This document shows, piece after piece, positions 16,701-23,406 of a stretch of 64,000 nt of DNA (position 1 is its first letter; each line of letters begins with the position of its first letter). The notes under the pieces were generated by a model, which saw nothing but the letters and a program-made list of their open reading frames with translations, made no database searches and was not told the DNA's origin. The DNA comes from an uncultured Bacteroidaceae bacterium (GTDB taxonomy: Bacteria; Bacteroidota; Bacteroidia; Bacteroidales; Bacteroidaceae). The translations under genes and the position numbers were made by a program. Location of the stretch: positions 1-64,000 of the forward strand of contig CALULY010000008.1 of the NCBI GenBank assembly GCA_944321635.1, given 5' to 3'.

Positions 16701-17742
16701 GTTCTGGAAAGCTAATGATGACGACAATATGAAATTCAATGCAATAGTTGGCAATCCGCCGTATCAGGTTATGGATGGAGGCGGCACAGGGAGCAGCTCT
16801 CAAGCAATTTACAATAAGTTTGTCGATATTGCCCGTTCTATTATGCCGCAATACATCTCAATGATAATGCCGTCGCGTTGGATGACGGGTGGAAAAGGAC
16901 TTGATAAGTTTAGAGAGTCCATGCTCAATGACAAGCACATAAGAATCATCCATGATTATATGGATGCCCAAGACTGTTTCAAGACGGTGGCGATAGAAGG
17001 AGGTATTTGCTATTTCTTGTGGGACAAAGACAATCAAGGCAAATGTGATTTTGTGTCGCATACGCATGGCTCTGTTGTCAGTACCGAGAGGTACTTGTCA
17101 GAGGATTTCACTGATGTCGTCATAAGGGATGCCGGGGCATTGTCGATACTTGCAAAGGTCAAGCCTGCGAATGGCAGTTTCTCCGCTTTGGTCTCTACCC
17201 GTAATCTTTTCAAGGTGAATGTCAACAGCCTTGAGACAAAGTATGCGCCGTCGTCCTATAAAGTGTTTGGACGCTTTGATGGCGAAAGGGGCTTTAGATT
17301 CATGAAGTCATACGAAACCAAAGATGGTCGCGCCAACAATTTTTTAGGCAAATGGAAAGTGTTCGTTTCCAAGGCTGACGGGGCTGCTGGGCAACTTGGC
17401 AATCCTGTCCCCGCACGTATAATAGGTAAAACCGTGTTGGGAGACCCCGAAACGATATGCACCGAGACGTTCTTGGCCATCGGGCCTTTTATGACAAGGG
17501 ATGAGGCAAGGAATGCATCAATTTATGCCGAGACAAAGTTTTTTAGGTTCTGCGTCGGAACACGCAAATTGAAGAACATGACACAGGACACCTATTCCTT
17601 TGTTCCTCTCCAGGATTTCACCCCCTCCTCGGACATCGACTGGAGCAAGCCTGTCGCTGACATTGACCGCCAACTCTACGCCAAATACCATCTGACCGAT
17701 GAGGAAATAGCATTCATCGAGCGGATGATCAAGCCCATGTGA
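13780..17742 (+). CDS. R-M protein: GIY-YIG-like domain, DEAH helicase and Eco57I-type methylase
   Basis: This 1320-residue protein reads as three parts. Residues about 12-118 resemble the T5orf172 branch of GIY-YIG nucleases (IYVFRIN, CLKIGEAT, ARRRINQYTQ, KEVHAVLE, EWF). Residues about 150-640 are a superfamily 2 helicase/translocase: NAKMRFGKTLSAL as Walker A, VDEAHEG as motif II (about 287), LRLSGTPFNLL as motif III and GYMQTIFRVQTPF as motif VI. A Lys/Glu-rich coiled coil (about 672-712) leads to an Eco57I-type methylase part with NPPYQ at 992-995 and a C-terminal segment that probably reads the DNA target. Motif I is not evident here and may be supplied by the 339-residue partner. The stop of the partner is followed directly by ATG; a second ATG is at 13786. 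The region from about 16690 to 17600 is visibly richer in A and T than the rest. Confidence 0.88.
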   Translation: MPMKYFSSLKLKLIYVFRINDAEHEGCLKIGEATCDDGNVIGLTPDSKPLNEAARRRINQYTQTAGISYELLHTELTLYNNKGSLCSFNDKEVHAVLERSGVKRKVFDRVNGANEWFITNLEVVKRAITAVKEGKQSLLPGEVTQGRSPIIFRPEQREAIEKTKRQFKRGNGMLWNAKMRFGKTLSALQVVKDMDFRRTLILTHRPVVNAGWFDDFGKIFYDRRDFAYGSKNNGESHDSLERRAKADGLHYVYFASMQDLRGSELVGGNFDKNDEVFATPWDLIIVDEAHEGTQTELGKAVMAELVKPSTKVLRLSGTPFNLLDDFKEDEIYTWDYVMEQRAKREWDKTHFGDPNPYAALPAMNIYTYDLGRLLKEFVDEDVAFNFREFFRVNEAGGFVHERDVTALLNLMTREDEESCYPFANETYRDIFRHTLWMVPGVKEAKALSALLQRHPVFRYFTIVNVAGDGDEEKDSRDALQAVNNAIGPDPDVTRTITLSCGRLTTGVSVPAWTAVFMLSGSYNTAASGYMQTIFRVQTPFPSDSPKIKEQCYVFDFAPDRTLRVLAETAKISAKAGKTSQDDRKTMGDFLNFCPVISVQGSQMKPFDVPQMLEQLKRVYVERVVSNGFEDNSLYNDELLRLDDVELQEFDDLKRIIGQTKAMPKTNQVDINNQGLTGEEYEEKEKLEKKPKKELTEEEKRRLEELKKKTKNREAAISILRGISIRMPLLIYGAELEGEDDEITIDNFAEKIDPRSWEEFMPKGVSKQRFNAFKKYYDPDIFRAAGKRIRAMAKAADKLSVEERIGRITDIFSTFRNPDKETVLTPWRVVNMHLGDCLGGYCFFDKDYGHTIDEPRFIDHGKVTAEVFTLDSRILEINSKSGLYPLYMAYSIYRSRLKDSTISADTFDEQQSLWDKTVAENIFVVCKTPMAKSITKRTLVGFRKAKVNTRYFEDLINQIKNKPQNFIEKMAKGRSFWKANDDDNMKFNAIVGNPPYQVMDGGGTGSSSQAIYNKFVDIARSIMPQYISMIMPSRWMTGGKGLDKFRESMLNDKHIRIIHDYMDAQDCFKTVAIEGGICYFLWDKDNQGKCDFVSHTHGSVVSTERYLSEDFTDVVIRDAGALSILAKVKPANGSFSALVSTRNLFKVNVNSLETKYAPSSYKVFGRFDGERGFRFMKSYETKDGRANNFLGKWKVFVSKADGAAGQLGNPVPARIIGKTVLGDPETICTETFLAIGPFMTRDEARNASIYAETKFFRFCVGTRKLKNMTQDTYSFVPLQDFTPSSDIDWSKPVADIDRQLYAKYHLTDEEIAFIERMIKPM

Positions 17743-17787
17743 CCTTGCCATGCCGCCCACGGCGACGGGCGAAATCATGTCTCTTTG

Positions 17788-17853
17788 GTCCACGGATTTG
17801 TCTCGTCTTGCAATTTCGGCTTACAAAAGTTGCAAGTCGGACTTGCAAGGCAT
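17788..17853. repeat. 22-bp repeat array, family B, copy 1
   Basis: Three consecutive 22-bp units (17788, 17810, 17832). The later two carry half-palindromes of the type GCAAGTC-N-GACTTGC. They match the units at 31254-31339 closely, including the shared GGATTTGTCTCG. Located between the convergent R-M and endonuclease I genes. Confidence 0.7.
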
Positions 17854-17949
17854 TCCGTGGCGATGTCCCCCTTGACGATGGATTGCACGGTCGTTTTGGA
17901 GGCATTGGCTGCTGCCTACATCGGGTGTGTTGCCGCCGTGCAGACAAAC

Positions 17950-17989
17950 GACTGGCGGCCAACCCCGGGGTTGGCCGCCAGTCTTGTCT
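17950..17989. terminator. Terminator between convergent genes
   Basis: A perfect 17-bp palindromic arm pair (17950-17966 with 17967-17983) whose centre CCCC/GGGG must form the loop. It is followed by TTGTCTTT on the plus strand and sits between the stops of the R-M and endonuclease I genes. Confidence 0.75.
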
Positions 17990-18018
17990 TTATGCCTCTG
18001 CCTTGTGGCGTGGTGGGG

Positions 18019-19068
18019 TCAGAGGGCGACTTTTGAGATGACTGTCTCGCGGTCGTTTGTGACCTTGACAATCCAGATGCCCTTGCCATCCATGGCGACA
18101 GTGGTGTTGCCGATGCCGTTGCCGCTCGCCGTGACAGTCCCGCCCATATTGCAAATGGTATATGCGAAATCACCATCTGCCGTTATCGTGATGCTGCCGT
18201 CAGTAGCGGTGATTGCTATGTCGGCACGGTTGTGCTCGTCGATGGCGTTGGAAAATCCGAATGCCTCATCCATCTTGTCGCCCCACACGTGCTCAACCAA
18301 CTGTGGGTAGTCGATGTAGGGGTTGCGGTTGCCCTGCCATTCCTCGACGGCGTTGTTGCGGTCGATTTCCTTTTGGCTCACGGGGTCTTGACGATGCCAC
18401 TTGAGCAACAGTTCCAAAGCCCAGTCCACGTAGCACGGGTAGGAGTTGTGCGCCAGCATCTCGCTGTCGAAGGAGGCGAAACGGTCCTCGTAGGCCGTGG
18501 CCATGTAGAAATAAGAACGGGCGAAGTCGCCTTTGTACTCATCGTCCGGCTCCCATACAGTGCCAGAATAGCCTGAGAATGTCGACTTGCCGAGCCGTCC
18601 CTTCGCGAGGCTTGAGAGTTTTGTCCCACCATCACATTCGCCAAACGGGTAGTTGCTGCGCTGATTATTTATATATCCATCAGTGGGGTATAAATGGAAC
18701 AGGTCTGTATACATAGGCGGAACTTTGCCACCAAACCAGCTTTTGGGGAACGAGTGTTCGCGGTTGTAGCAGTCACCCACCCCGCTATAGTTGCCGCATT
18801 GGTCGTTGCCGAAACGGAATTCGCAGTCGGAATACATGTCCCAGACCGTCCCGTCCTCGCGGCAGTCAGTGTCCTCGAATGCCGTCCATAGTTCATTGTA
18901 TGACAACTGTTCATGGTCGCCGATGATGTCAAACAGTGCGGTCTTCAGCTCCGCCCCGCACTTGCCCTCGATGCCGTCATAGTAGCCCTCGGGTGCTTGC
19001 GCCATCGCCTGGCCAGCCATCATTGCGATGGCGATGGCGAGCATGGCGTGTTGATGGATTTGTTTCAT
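18019..19068 (-). CDS. Secreted endonuclease I family nuclease
   Basis: The 349-residue product has a signal peptide (about 1-24) and an endonuclease I domain of the EndA/Bsn type (about 25-270). The family motif YNREHSFPKSWFGG is present, with the catalytic His, and LFHLYPTDGYINNQRSN follows as in relatives. The remaining 75 residues form a beta-rich tail ending GIWIVKVTNDRETVISKVAL, which resembles a short T9SS-type C-terminal domain, so export by T9SS is likely. The enzyme should degrade extracellular DNA or RNA non-specifically, for nutrition or biofilm release. It is the second gene of a leftward pair with tsaD (27 bp apart), a functionally unrelated neighbour. Confidence 0.9.
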   Translation of the reverse strand: MKQIHQHAMLAIAIAMMAGQAMAQAPEGYYDGIEGKCGAELKTALFDIIGDHEQLSYNELWTAFEDTDCREDGTVWDMYSDCEFRFGNDQCGNYSGVGDCYNREHSFPKSWFGGKVPPMYTDLFHLYPTDGYINNQRSNYPFGECDGGTKLSSLAKGRLGKSTFSGYSGTVWEPDDEYKGDFARSYFYMATAYEDRFASFDSEMLAHNSYPCYVDWALELLLKWHRQDPVSQKEIDRNNAVEEWQGNRNPYIDYPQLVEHVWGDKMDEAFGFSNAIDEHNRADIAITATDGSITITADGDFAYTICNMGGTVTASGNGIGNTTVAMDGKGIWIVKVTNDRETVISKVAL

Positions 19069-19095
19069 GTCGTTGATTGGTGTGGTGTGTTCCGT

Positions 19096-20115
19096 TTATT
19101 TGATAGTTGTCCTCGAATAGGCCGGCGCGGTCACGTCGCAAAAGTCCTTTTTCAAGTACTTATAATAGCCTGTGATGGCCACCATAGCGGCGTTGTCCGT
19201 CGTGTAGCCGAACTTGGGAATGAAGATGTTCCACCCCAGCCGCTCTGCGTGTTCCTTGAAGGCTTCCCGCAGACCGGTGTTTGCCGACACGCCGCCGGCG
19301 ACAGCCACGTCGCGTATCTTCAGATCCTTGGCGGCGCGGCGCAGTTTGTCCATGAGTATCTCGACCACTGTCCGCTCCAGCGAGGCGGCAAGGTCGGCTT
19401 TGTTGTGTTCGACGAAATCGGGGTCTTCGGCCACCCATTTGCGCAGCGAGTAGAGGAATGAAGTCTTCAGCCCGCTGAAGCTGTAGTCATAGCTTGCGAT
19501 GTGCGGCTTGCTGAATGTGAACCGCGACGCGTCGCCCTGCCTTGCCAACCGGTCGATGACCGGGCCCCCTGGATAGCCGAGTCCCATGACCTTCGAGCAC
19601 TTGTCGATAGCCTCGCCTGCGGCGTCGTCGATTGTCTGCCCGATGACTTCCATGTCATCGGTGTCGCGCACGACGATGATTTGCGAATTGCCGCCCGACA
19701 CCAGCAGGCACAGGAACGGGAAGCGTGGTTGAGGCCGCTCCTCCTCGTCCTTGATGAAGTGTGCAAGCACGTGCGCCTGCAAATGGTTGACATCGATCAT
19801 CGGTATGCCGAGCGACAGGGCAAGCCCTTTGGCGAATGACACCCCGACGAGCAGCGACCCCATCAGTCCCGGCCCGCGTGTGAATGCCACCGCGCTCAGT
19901 TCGTCAGCCTTGACCCCGGCGCGTTTGAGAGCCTCGCTCACCACCGGGACGATGTTCTGTTGGTGCGCCCGTGATGCGAGTTCCGGCACGACACCGCCGT
20001 AGGCCTCATGCACGGCCTGGCTCGCCACGACGTTGGACAGCAGACGTCCGTCTCTTATGACCGCCGCCGACGTGTCGTCGCACGACGACTCAATGCCTAA
20101 AATCAAATCGTTCAT
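19096..20115 (-). CDS. tsaD: tRNA N6-adenosine threonylcarbamoyltransferase
   Basis: TsaD transfers the threonylcarbamoyl group to adenosine 37 of tRNAs that read ANN codons, together with TsaB and TsaE. The 339 residues have the full ASKHA-fold family signature: LGIESSCDDTSAAVI at the start, the metal site VNHLQAHVLAH, LVSGGNSQI, DDAAGEAIDKCSKVMGLGYPGGP and VAVAGGVSANTGLRE near the end. Length is typical. It has a good promoter at 20149-20180 and heads a pair with the secreted nuclease gene downstream. This universally conserved gene is essential in most bacteria. Confidence 0.97.
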   Translation of the reverse strand: MNDLILGIESSCDDTSAAVIRDGRLLSNVVASQAVHEAYGGVVPELASRAHQQNIVPVVSEALKRAGVKADELSAVAFTRGPGLMGSLLVGVSFAKGLALSLGIPMIDVNHLQAHVLAHFIKDEEERPQPRFPFLCLLVSGGNSQIIVVRDTDDMEVIGQTIDDAAGEAIDKCSKVMGLGYPGGPVIDRLARQGDASRFTFSKPHIASYDYSFSGLKTSFLYSLRKWVAEDPDFVEHNKADLAASLERTVVEILMDKLRRAAKDLKIRDVAVAGGVSANTGLREAFKEHAERLGWNIFIPKFGYTTDNAAMVAITGYYKYLKKDFCDVTAPAYSRTTIK

Positions 20116-20148
20116 TCAGCTTTCTGCGTTAGTTTTCAGGTAGGTCGG

Positions 20149-20180
20149 CAAAGTTACTCACTGTTTCGCTTTCGGGCAAA
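20149..20180 (-). promoter_or_regulatory. tsaD promoter
   Basis: Read leftward: TTTG (20180-20177), 20 bp, TAACTTTG (20156-20149). Both boxes match the Bacteroides consensus with ideal spacing; the ATG is 34 bases on. Confidence 0.8.
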
Positions 20181-20270
20181 GGGTGTCGGGGGAAAATGTG
20201 CCAGTGACATCCGCCGCATGGCGGGTGGGGGATGCCTGCCGCGTCTCACCTGTCATGCCGCAGACTTGTG

Positions 20271-20618
20271 GAGACGTGCCATAGGCGCGTCTCATCATCG
20301 TTGCACGCAGCTGCAAAAAAGGTCTGATGATTTTGTCAGTATCATCAGATGTTTTGCCCGTCAGCATCAGATGTTTTTGTACGTACCATCTGACGGTGGA
20401 GACGCGCCGGTGGCACGTCTCTACATCCCAGGTGCATCCATTGCCTTTCATCTACCCGTATGGTGTGGAGGCGCATAATATGCGTCTCCTCGTCAGGTGG
20501 TGGGGTGTCTGGGAAACAAGGGACATGGGGGAGACGCATATTATGCGTCTCTACATCCCTGGTACGATTCCTATTATTAATGGTGGTGTTTTTGTAGAGA
20601 CGCTGCCTGCCGCGTCTC
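20271..20618. repeat. Cluster of five GAGACGC palindromes
   Basis: Five palindromes with GAGACG...CGTCTC arms lie at 20271-20293, 20399-20421, 20467-20489, 20531-20551 and 20597-20618. The fourth is perfect; others have one G-T-type mismatch. Copies 2 and 4 share the extension CTACATCCC. Starts at 20399, 20531 and 20597 are 132 and 66 bp apart, multiples of 22. Two related copies occur at 40047-40136. They fill the gap before the NhaD gene; no gene is seen in the gap. Confidence 0.8.
20321..20408. repeat. 22-bp repeat array, family C, copy 1
   Basis: Four units of exactly 22 bp start at 20321, 20343, 20365 and 20387. Units 2 and 3 start CATCAGATGTTTT; unit 4 starts CATCTGACG. The last unit overlaps the second GAGACG palindrome. 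Confidence 0.7.
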
Positions 20619-20646
20619 CACATGGGGCGGCGTGTGTGCTTGGCGG

Positions 20647-20756
20647 CATCCGATGTCGTGCTGGCAATCATCGTATGCCGCGCGGCGCGGGGTCTGATGC
20701 TCCGCCGCTTGTCGTCAGATGCCACGGCGCGTGCCGTCGGGTGTCAGTTGTTTTTT
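20647..20756. repeat. 22-bp repeat array, family C, copy 2
   Basis: Five units of 22 bp start at 20647, 20669, 20691, 20713 and 20735, with CATCCGATG, CATCGTATG, GGTCTGATG, CGTCAGATG and CGTCGGGTG at the same place in each. Variable bases between the cores are GC-rich. Confidence 0.65.
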
Positions 20757-20876
20757 AACCGTGTGGCGCGGATGTGGGCAATTGTTGCAAAATGACACAA
20801 TTTTGGGTGGGGCAAGTGTTGCAGTATTGCGTCTTTTGTGTTTCTTTGCAAGAAAACTTAACAAAAACTAATATTT

Positions 20877-22277
20877 ATGATTACTGCATCGATTGTCGGT
20901 GTCTTTTTGATCGGTTATGCTTTCATTGCGATGGAGAGCACGACGCGCATCAACAAGAGTGCCGTGGCTTTGTTTATGTGTGTGGTGTGCTGGGTGTTGT
21001 ACATGCTCGGCGCGCAGGATTATCTCAACCTGATGCACCCCAGTGAGTTCGGGGAGGCTTTGTCGGGCATGGGGGACACGACGGTTTCGTCCCTTGTCAG
21101 CAGCTTTGTTGCCGACAACGTGCTCATCCCTCATCTGGGCAGCACGTCTGAGACGATTTTCTTCCTGCTGGGCGCGATGACGGTGGTTGAGATCGTGGAT
21201 TCCAACGGTGGGTTCAACTTCGTCAAGTCTTGGTTGACGACCAGGAGCAAGAGGAAACTGTTGTGGGCGGTGGTGTTCATCACGTTTTTCCTGTCGGCGG
21301 TGCTTGACAACTTGACGACGAGCCTTGTGATGATTGCCATTCTGCGCAAGTTGGTGCCTGAGCACAAGGACCGCATCATCTATGCCGCGATGGTCATCCT
21401 GGCTGCCAACGCCGGCGGGGCGTTTTCGCCGATAGGTGACGTGACGACAATCATGCTTTGGATCAACGGTTCGATAACTTCGCTTGGCGTGATCGAGGAG
21501 CTTTTTGTCCCGTCGGTGGTGTCTGTTGTCGTGCCAACGCTGGTGCTGAGCCTTTCGCTCAAGGGCCAACTTGGCGGGGGCGATGGCAAGGAGGCGGAAG
21601 AGCCTGTCTACCTGTTCACTAAGGCGGAGCGCAACCTGCTGTTCATCATAGGTGTCGGCGGCTTGGTCTTCGTGCCGGTGTTCCGCCATCTGACGGGGCT
21701 GCCGCCGTTCATGGGTGTGTTGCTGGTGTTGTCGCTGCTTTGGATCGTGACGGAGATACATTACATGAAGATTCCTGGTTCGCCGTCGTCGCTGCACCGT
21801 GTGTCGGAGCTGTTGCGCAGGGTGGACTTCTCGACACTGTTGTTCTTCCTCGGCATATTGATGACTGTCGCTTCGCTTGAGGAGATAGGCGTGCTGCACT
21901 CATTCGGCGAGTGGCTTGACACGGCGTCGGGTGGCAACTCGTTCATAGTGACCGGCATCATCGGTCTCGTCTCGGCTATCGTTGACAACGTGCCTTTGGT
22001 GGCGAGCTGCATGGGAATGTATGAGATCGCAGGTCCTGCCGCCGGGGCGGAAATGGCGCACTTCATGGTCGATGGGTCGTTCTGGCAGCTGCTGGCATTC
22101 TGTGCCGGGACTGGCGGGAGCATACTCATCATCGGCAGCGCGGCAGGTGTCGCGGTGATGGGATTGGAGAAAATCTCATTCGGGTGGTATCTCAAGCACG
22201 TGTCGTGGCTTGCTTTGCTCGGCTACTTCGCAGGCATGGTGGTCTACTGGCTGCAACTGGAGTTCATCTTCGGATGA
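20877..22277 (+). CDS. nhaD: NhaD-type sodium/proton antiporter
   Basis: The 466-residue integral membrane protein has about twelve hydrophobic segments and the two repeated ion-site motifs of NhaD proteins in the ArsB/NhaD superfamily: SAVLDNLTTSLVMIA in the first half and SAIVDNVPLVASCMG in the second. ANAGGAFSPIGDVTTIMLW and CAGTGGSILIIGSAAG are the matching glycine-rich reentrant segments. It exports Na+ (or Li+) in exchange for protons and supports pH and salt balance. It stands alone, after a repeat-rich gap of 760 bp and before a strong terminator. No clear promoter boxes are seen next to the start. Confidence 0.93.
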   Translation: MITASIVGVFLIGYAFIAMESTTRINKSAVALFMCVVCWVLYMLGAQDYLNLMHPSEFGEALSGMGDTTVSSLVSSFVADNVLIPHLGSTSETIFFLLGAMTVVEIVDSNGGFNFVKSWLTTRSKRKLLWAVVFITFFLSAVLDNLTTSLVMIAILRKLVPEHKDRIIYAAMVILAANAGGAFSPIGDVTTIMLWINGSITSLGVIEELFVPSVVSVVVPTLVLSLSLKGQLGGGDGKEAEEPVYLFTKAERNLLFIIGVGGLVFVPVFRHLTGLPPFMGVLLVLSLLWIVTEIHYMKIPGSPSSLHRVSELLRRVDFSTLLFFLGILMTVASLEEIGVLHSFGEWLDTASGGNSFIVTGIIGLVSAIVDNVPLVASCMGMYEIAGPAAGAEMAHFMVDGSFWQLLAFCAGTGGSILIIGSAAGVAVMGLEKISFGWYLKHVSWLALLGYFAGMVVYWLQLEFIFG

Positions 22278-22300
22278 CGGTTTGAACAGCATTGCATGAA

Positions 22301-22346
22301 ACCGCCCCGCCGTCGGAAGAATCCAGACGGCGGGGCGGTTGTTTTT
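22301..22346 (+). terminator. Rho-independent terminator of the nhaD gene
   Basis: A perfect 14-bp GC-rich stem (22301-22314 with 22326-22339) followed by TGTTTTT. The PfkB kinase gene converges on it. Confidence 0.9.
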
Positions 22347-22364
22347 GCCTTTGAACGGCGTGCT

Positions 22365-23255
22365 TCAGGCGAGCCTCCTCTTGATGTCGGCGGGAAGCTC
22401 CGGCATCGCCCCGTGGCAGGTGCAGACGTATGCCGAGACATCCACCGCCAGCCGGTGTGCATCACCAACCGCCGCGCCCAGCAGCAATGCGGACACGAAT
22501 GCGGCGGTAAAGGAGTCGCCCGCCCCTACGGTGTCGGCAACCTCGACCTTGGGGGTAGGCAGCACGGATTTGCCCTGTGCGTGGTAGACTGTGCTTCCCT
22601 CTTCGCCACGTGTCAGGATGAGTGCCCGCAGCCCGCAGTCTCGCAGCAGGCGGTTGCAGCACTGGTCGTCGGTGCCGCCTGCTACTGATGGGAGGATGCT
22701 GCGCAACGTGGCGAGTTCGTCCTCATTGAGCTTGATGACGTTGCAATGTTTGATGGATTCGGCGATTGTCTCTGGTGTGTAGAAGTCTTGCCTCAGGTTT
22801 ATGTCAAAGACGCGCAGCACCCCTTCATCGTTTGGCAACGCGGCAAGGAAGCGGCGGATGGTGTCCCTCGTCACCTTGCTCCGTTGGGCGAGCGTGCCGA
22901 AGCATACTGCTCCCGCGTGCCGTGCCAAGTCCTCCAGCACTGGGGTGAAATGGATTTCGTCCCACGCTACATCTTTTGTGATGTCATAGACGGGGATGCC
23001 GCGTGCGTCAACCTCCACCTTGACCGTTCCCGTCGGGCGGTCATTTGTCTGCAATGCGTTGTGGAGGCCTCGGGCGTTGAGCGTGTCCATGATTTCGTCG
23101 CCGAGCTTGTCATGGCCTATTGCGCTGACGACGATGCCGTCAAGCCCCATCTGCGCCGTGTGCCAGGCGAAGTTTGCCGGTGCCCCGCCGAGACGTTTGC
23201 CGCCGGGCAGCAAGTCCCAGAGGATTTCGCCGATGCCTATTGCTGTCTTGTCCAT
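22365..23255 (-). CDS. PfkB-family carbohydrate kinase, probably fructokinase
   Basis: The 296-residue protein is a ribokinase-fold sugar kinase. It has GEILWDLLPGGKRLGGAPANFAWH at the N-terminus, as in bacterial fructokinases, and the PfkB signature 2 EVADTVGAGDSFTAAF with the catalytic Asp and the anion hole Gly-Ala-Gly-Asp. The ATP would phosphorylate a free sugar at the cytoplasmic side. Fructose is the most likely substrate from the N-terminal motif, but other PfkB specificities cannot be excluded from sequence. Neighbouring genes (nhaD, htpG) give no substrate hint. It appears to be transcribed alone from the -7 element at 23286-23293. Confidence 0.88.
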   Translation of the reverse strand: MDKTAIGIGEILWDLLPGGKRLGGAPANFAWHTAQMGLDGIVVSAIGHDKLGDEIMDTLNARGLHNALQTNDRPTGTVKVEVDARGIPVYDITKDVAWDEIHFTPVLEDLARHAGAVCFGTLAQRSKVTRDTIRRFLAALPNDEGVLRVFDINLRQDFYTPETIAESIKHCNVIKLNEDELATLRSILPSVAGGTDDQCCNRLLRDCGLRALILTRGEEGSTVYHAQGKSVLPTPKVEVADTVGAGDSFTAAFVSALLLGAAVGDAHRLAVDVSAYVCTCHGAMPELPADIKRRLA

Positions 23256-23285
23256 AAGCTATACCATTTATAATTAGTGTTGCGG

Positions 23286-23293
23286 CAAATGTA
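23286..23293 (-). promoter_or_regulatory. -7 element of the sugar kinase gene
   Basis: Reads TACATTTG leftward, an exact -7 consensus, 31 bases before the ATG. No clear -33 box. Confidence 0.55.
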
Positions 23294-23340
23294 ATCAAAA
23301 GTCTGTCGCCACACACCGCTTGCCACGTCGCCAGATGCAG

Positions 23341-23379
23341 GAAGCCCCGTGCCTGACAATCTGTCGTGCACGGGGCTTC
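23341..23379 (-). terminator. Hairpin downstream of htpG
   Basis: A perfect 12-bp stem (23341-23352 with 23368-23379) lies 28 bp past the htpG stop. No T run follows on the minus strand, so termination is likely but not certain. Confidence 0.6.
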
Positions 23380-23406
23380 GTCTTGCCGTTTGGCTCGCGC
23401 CATGGG

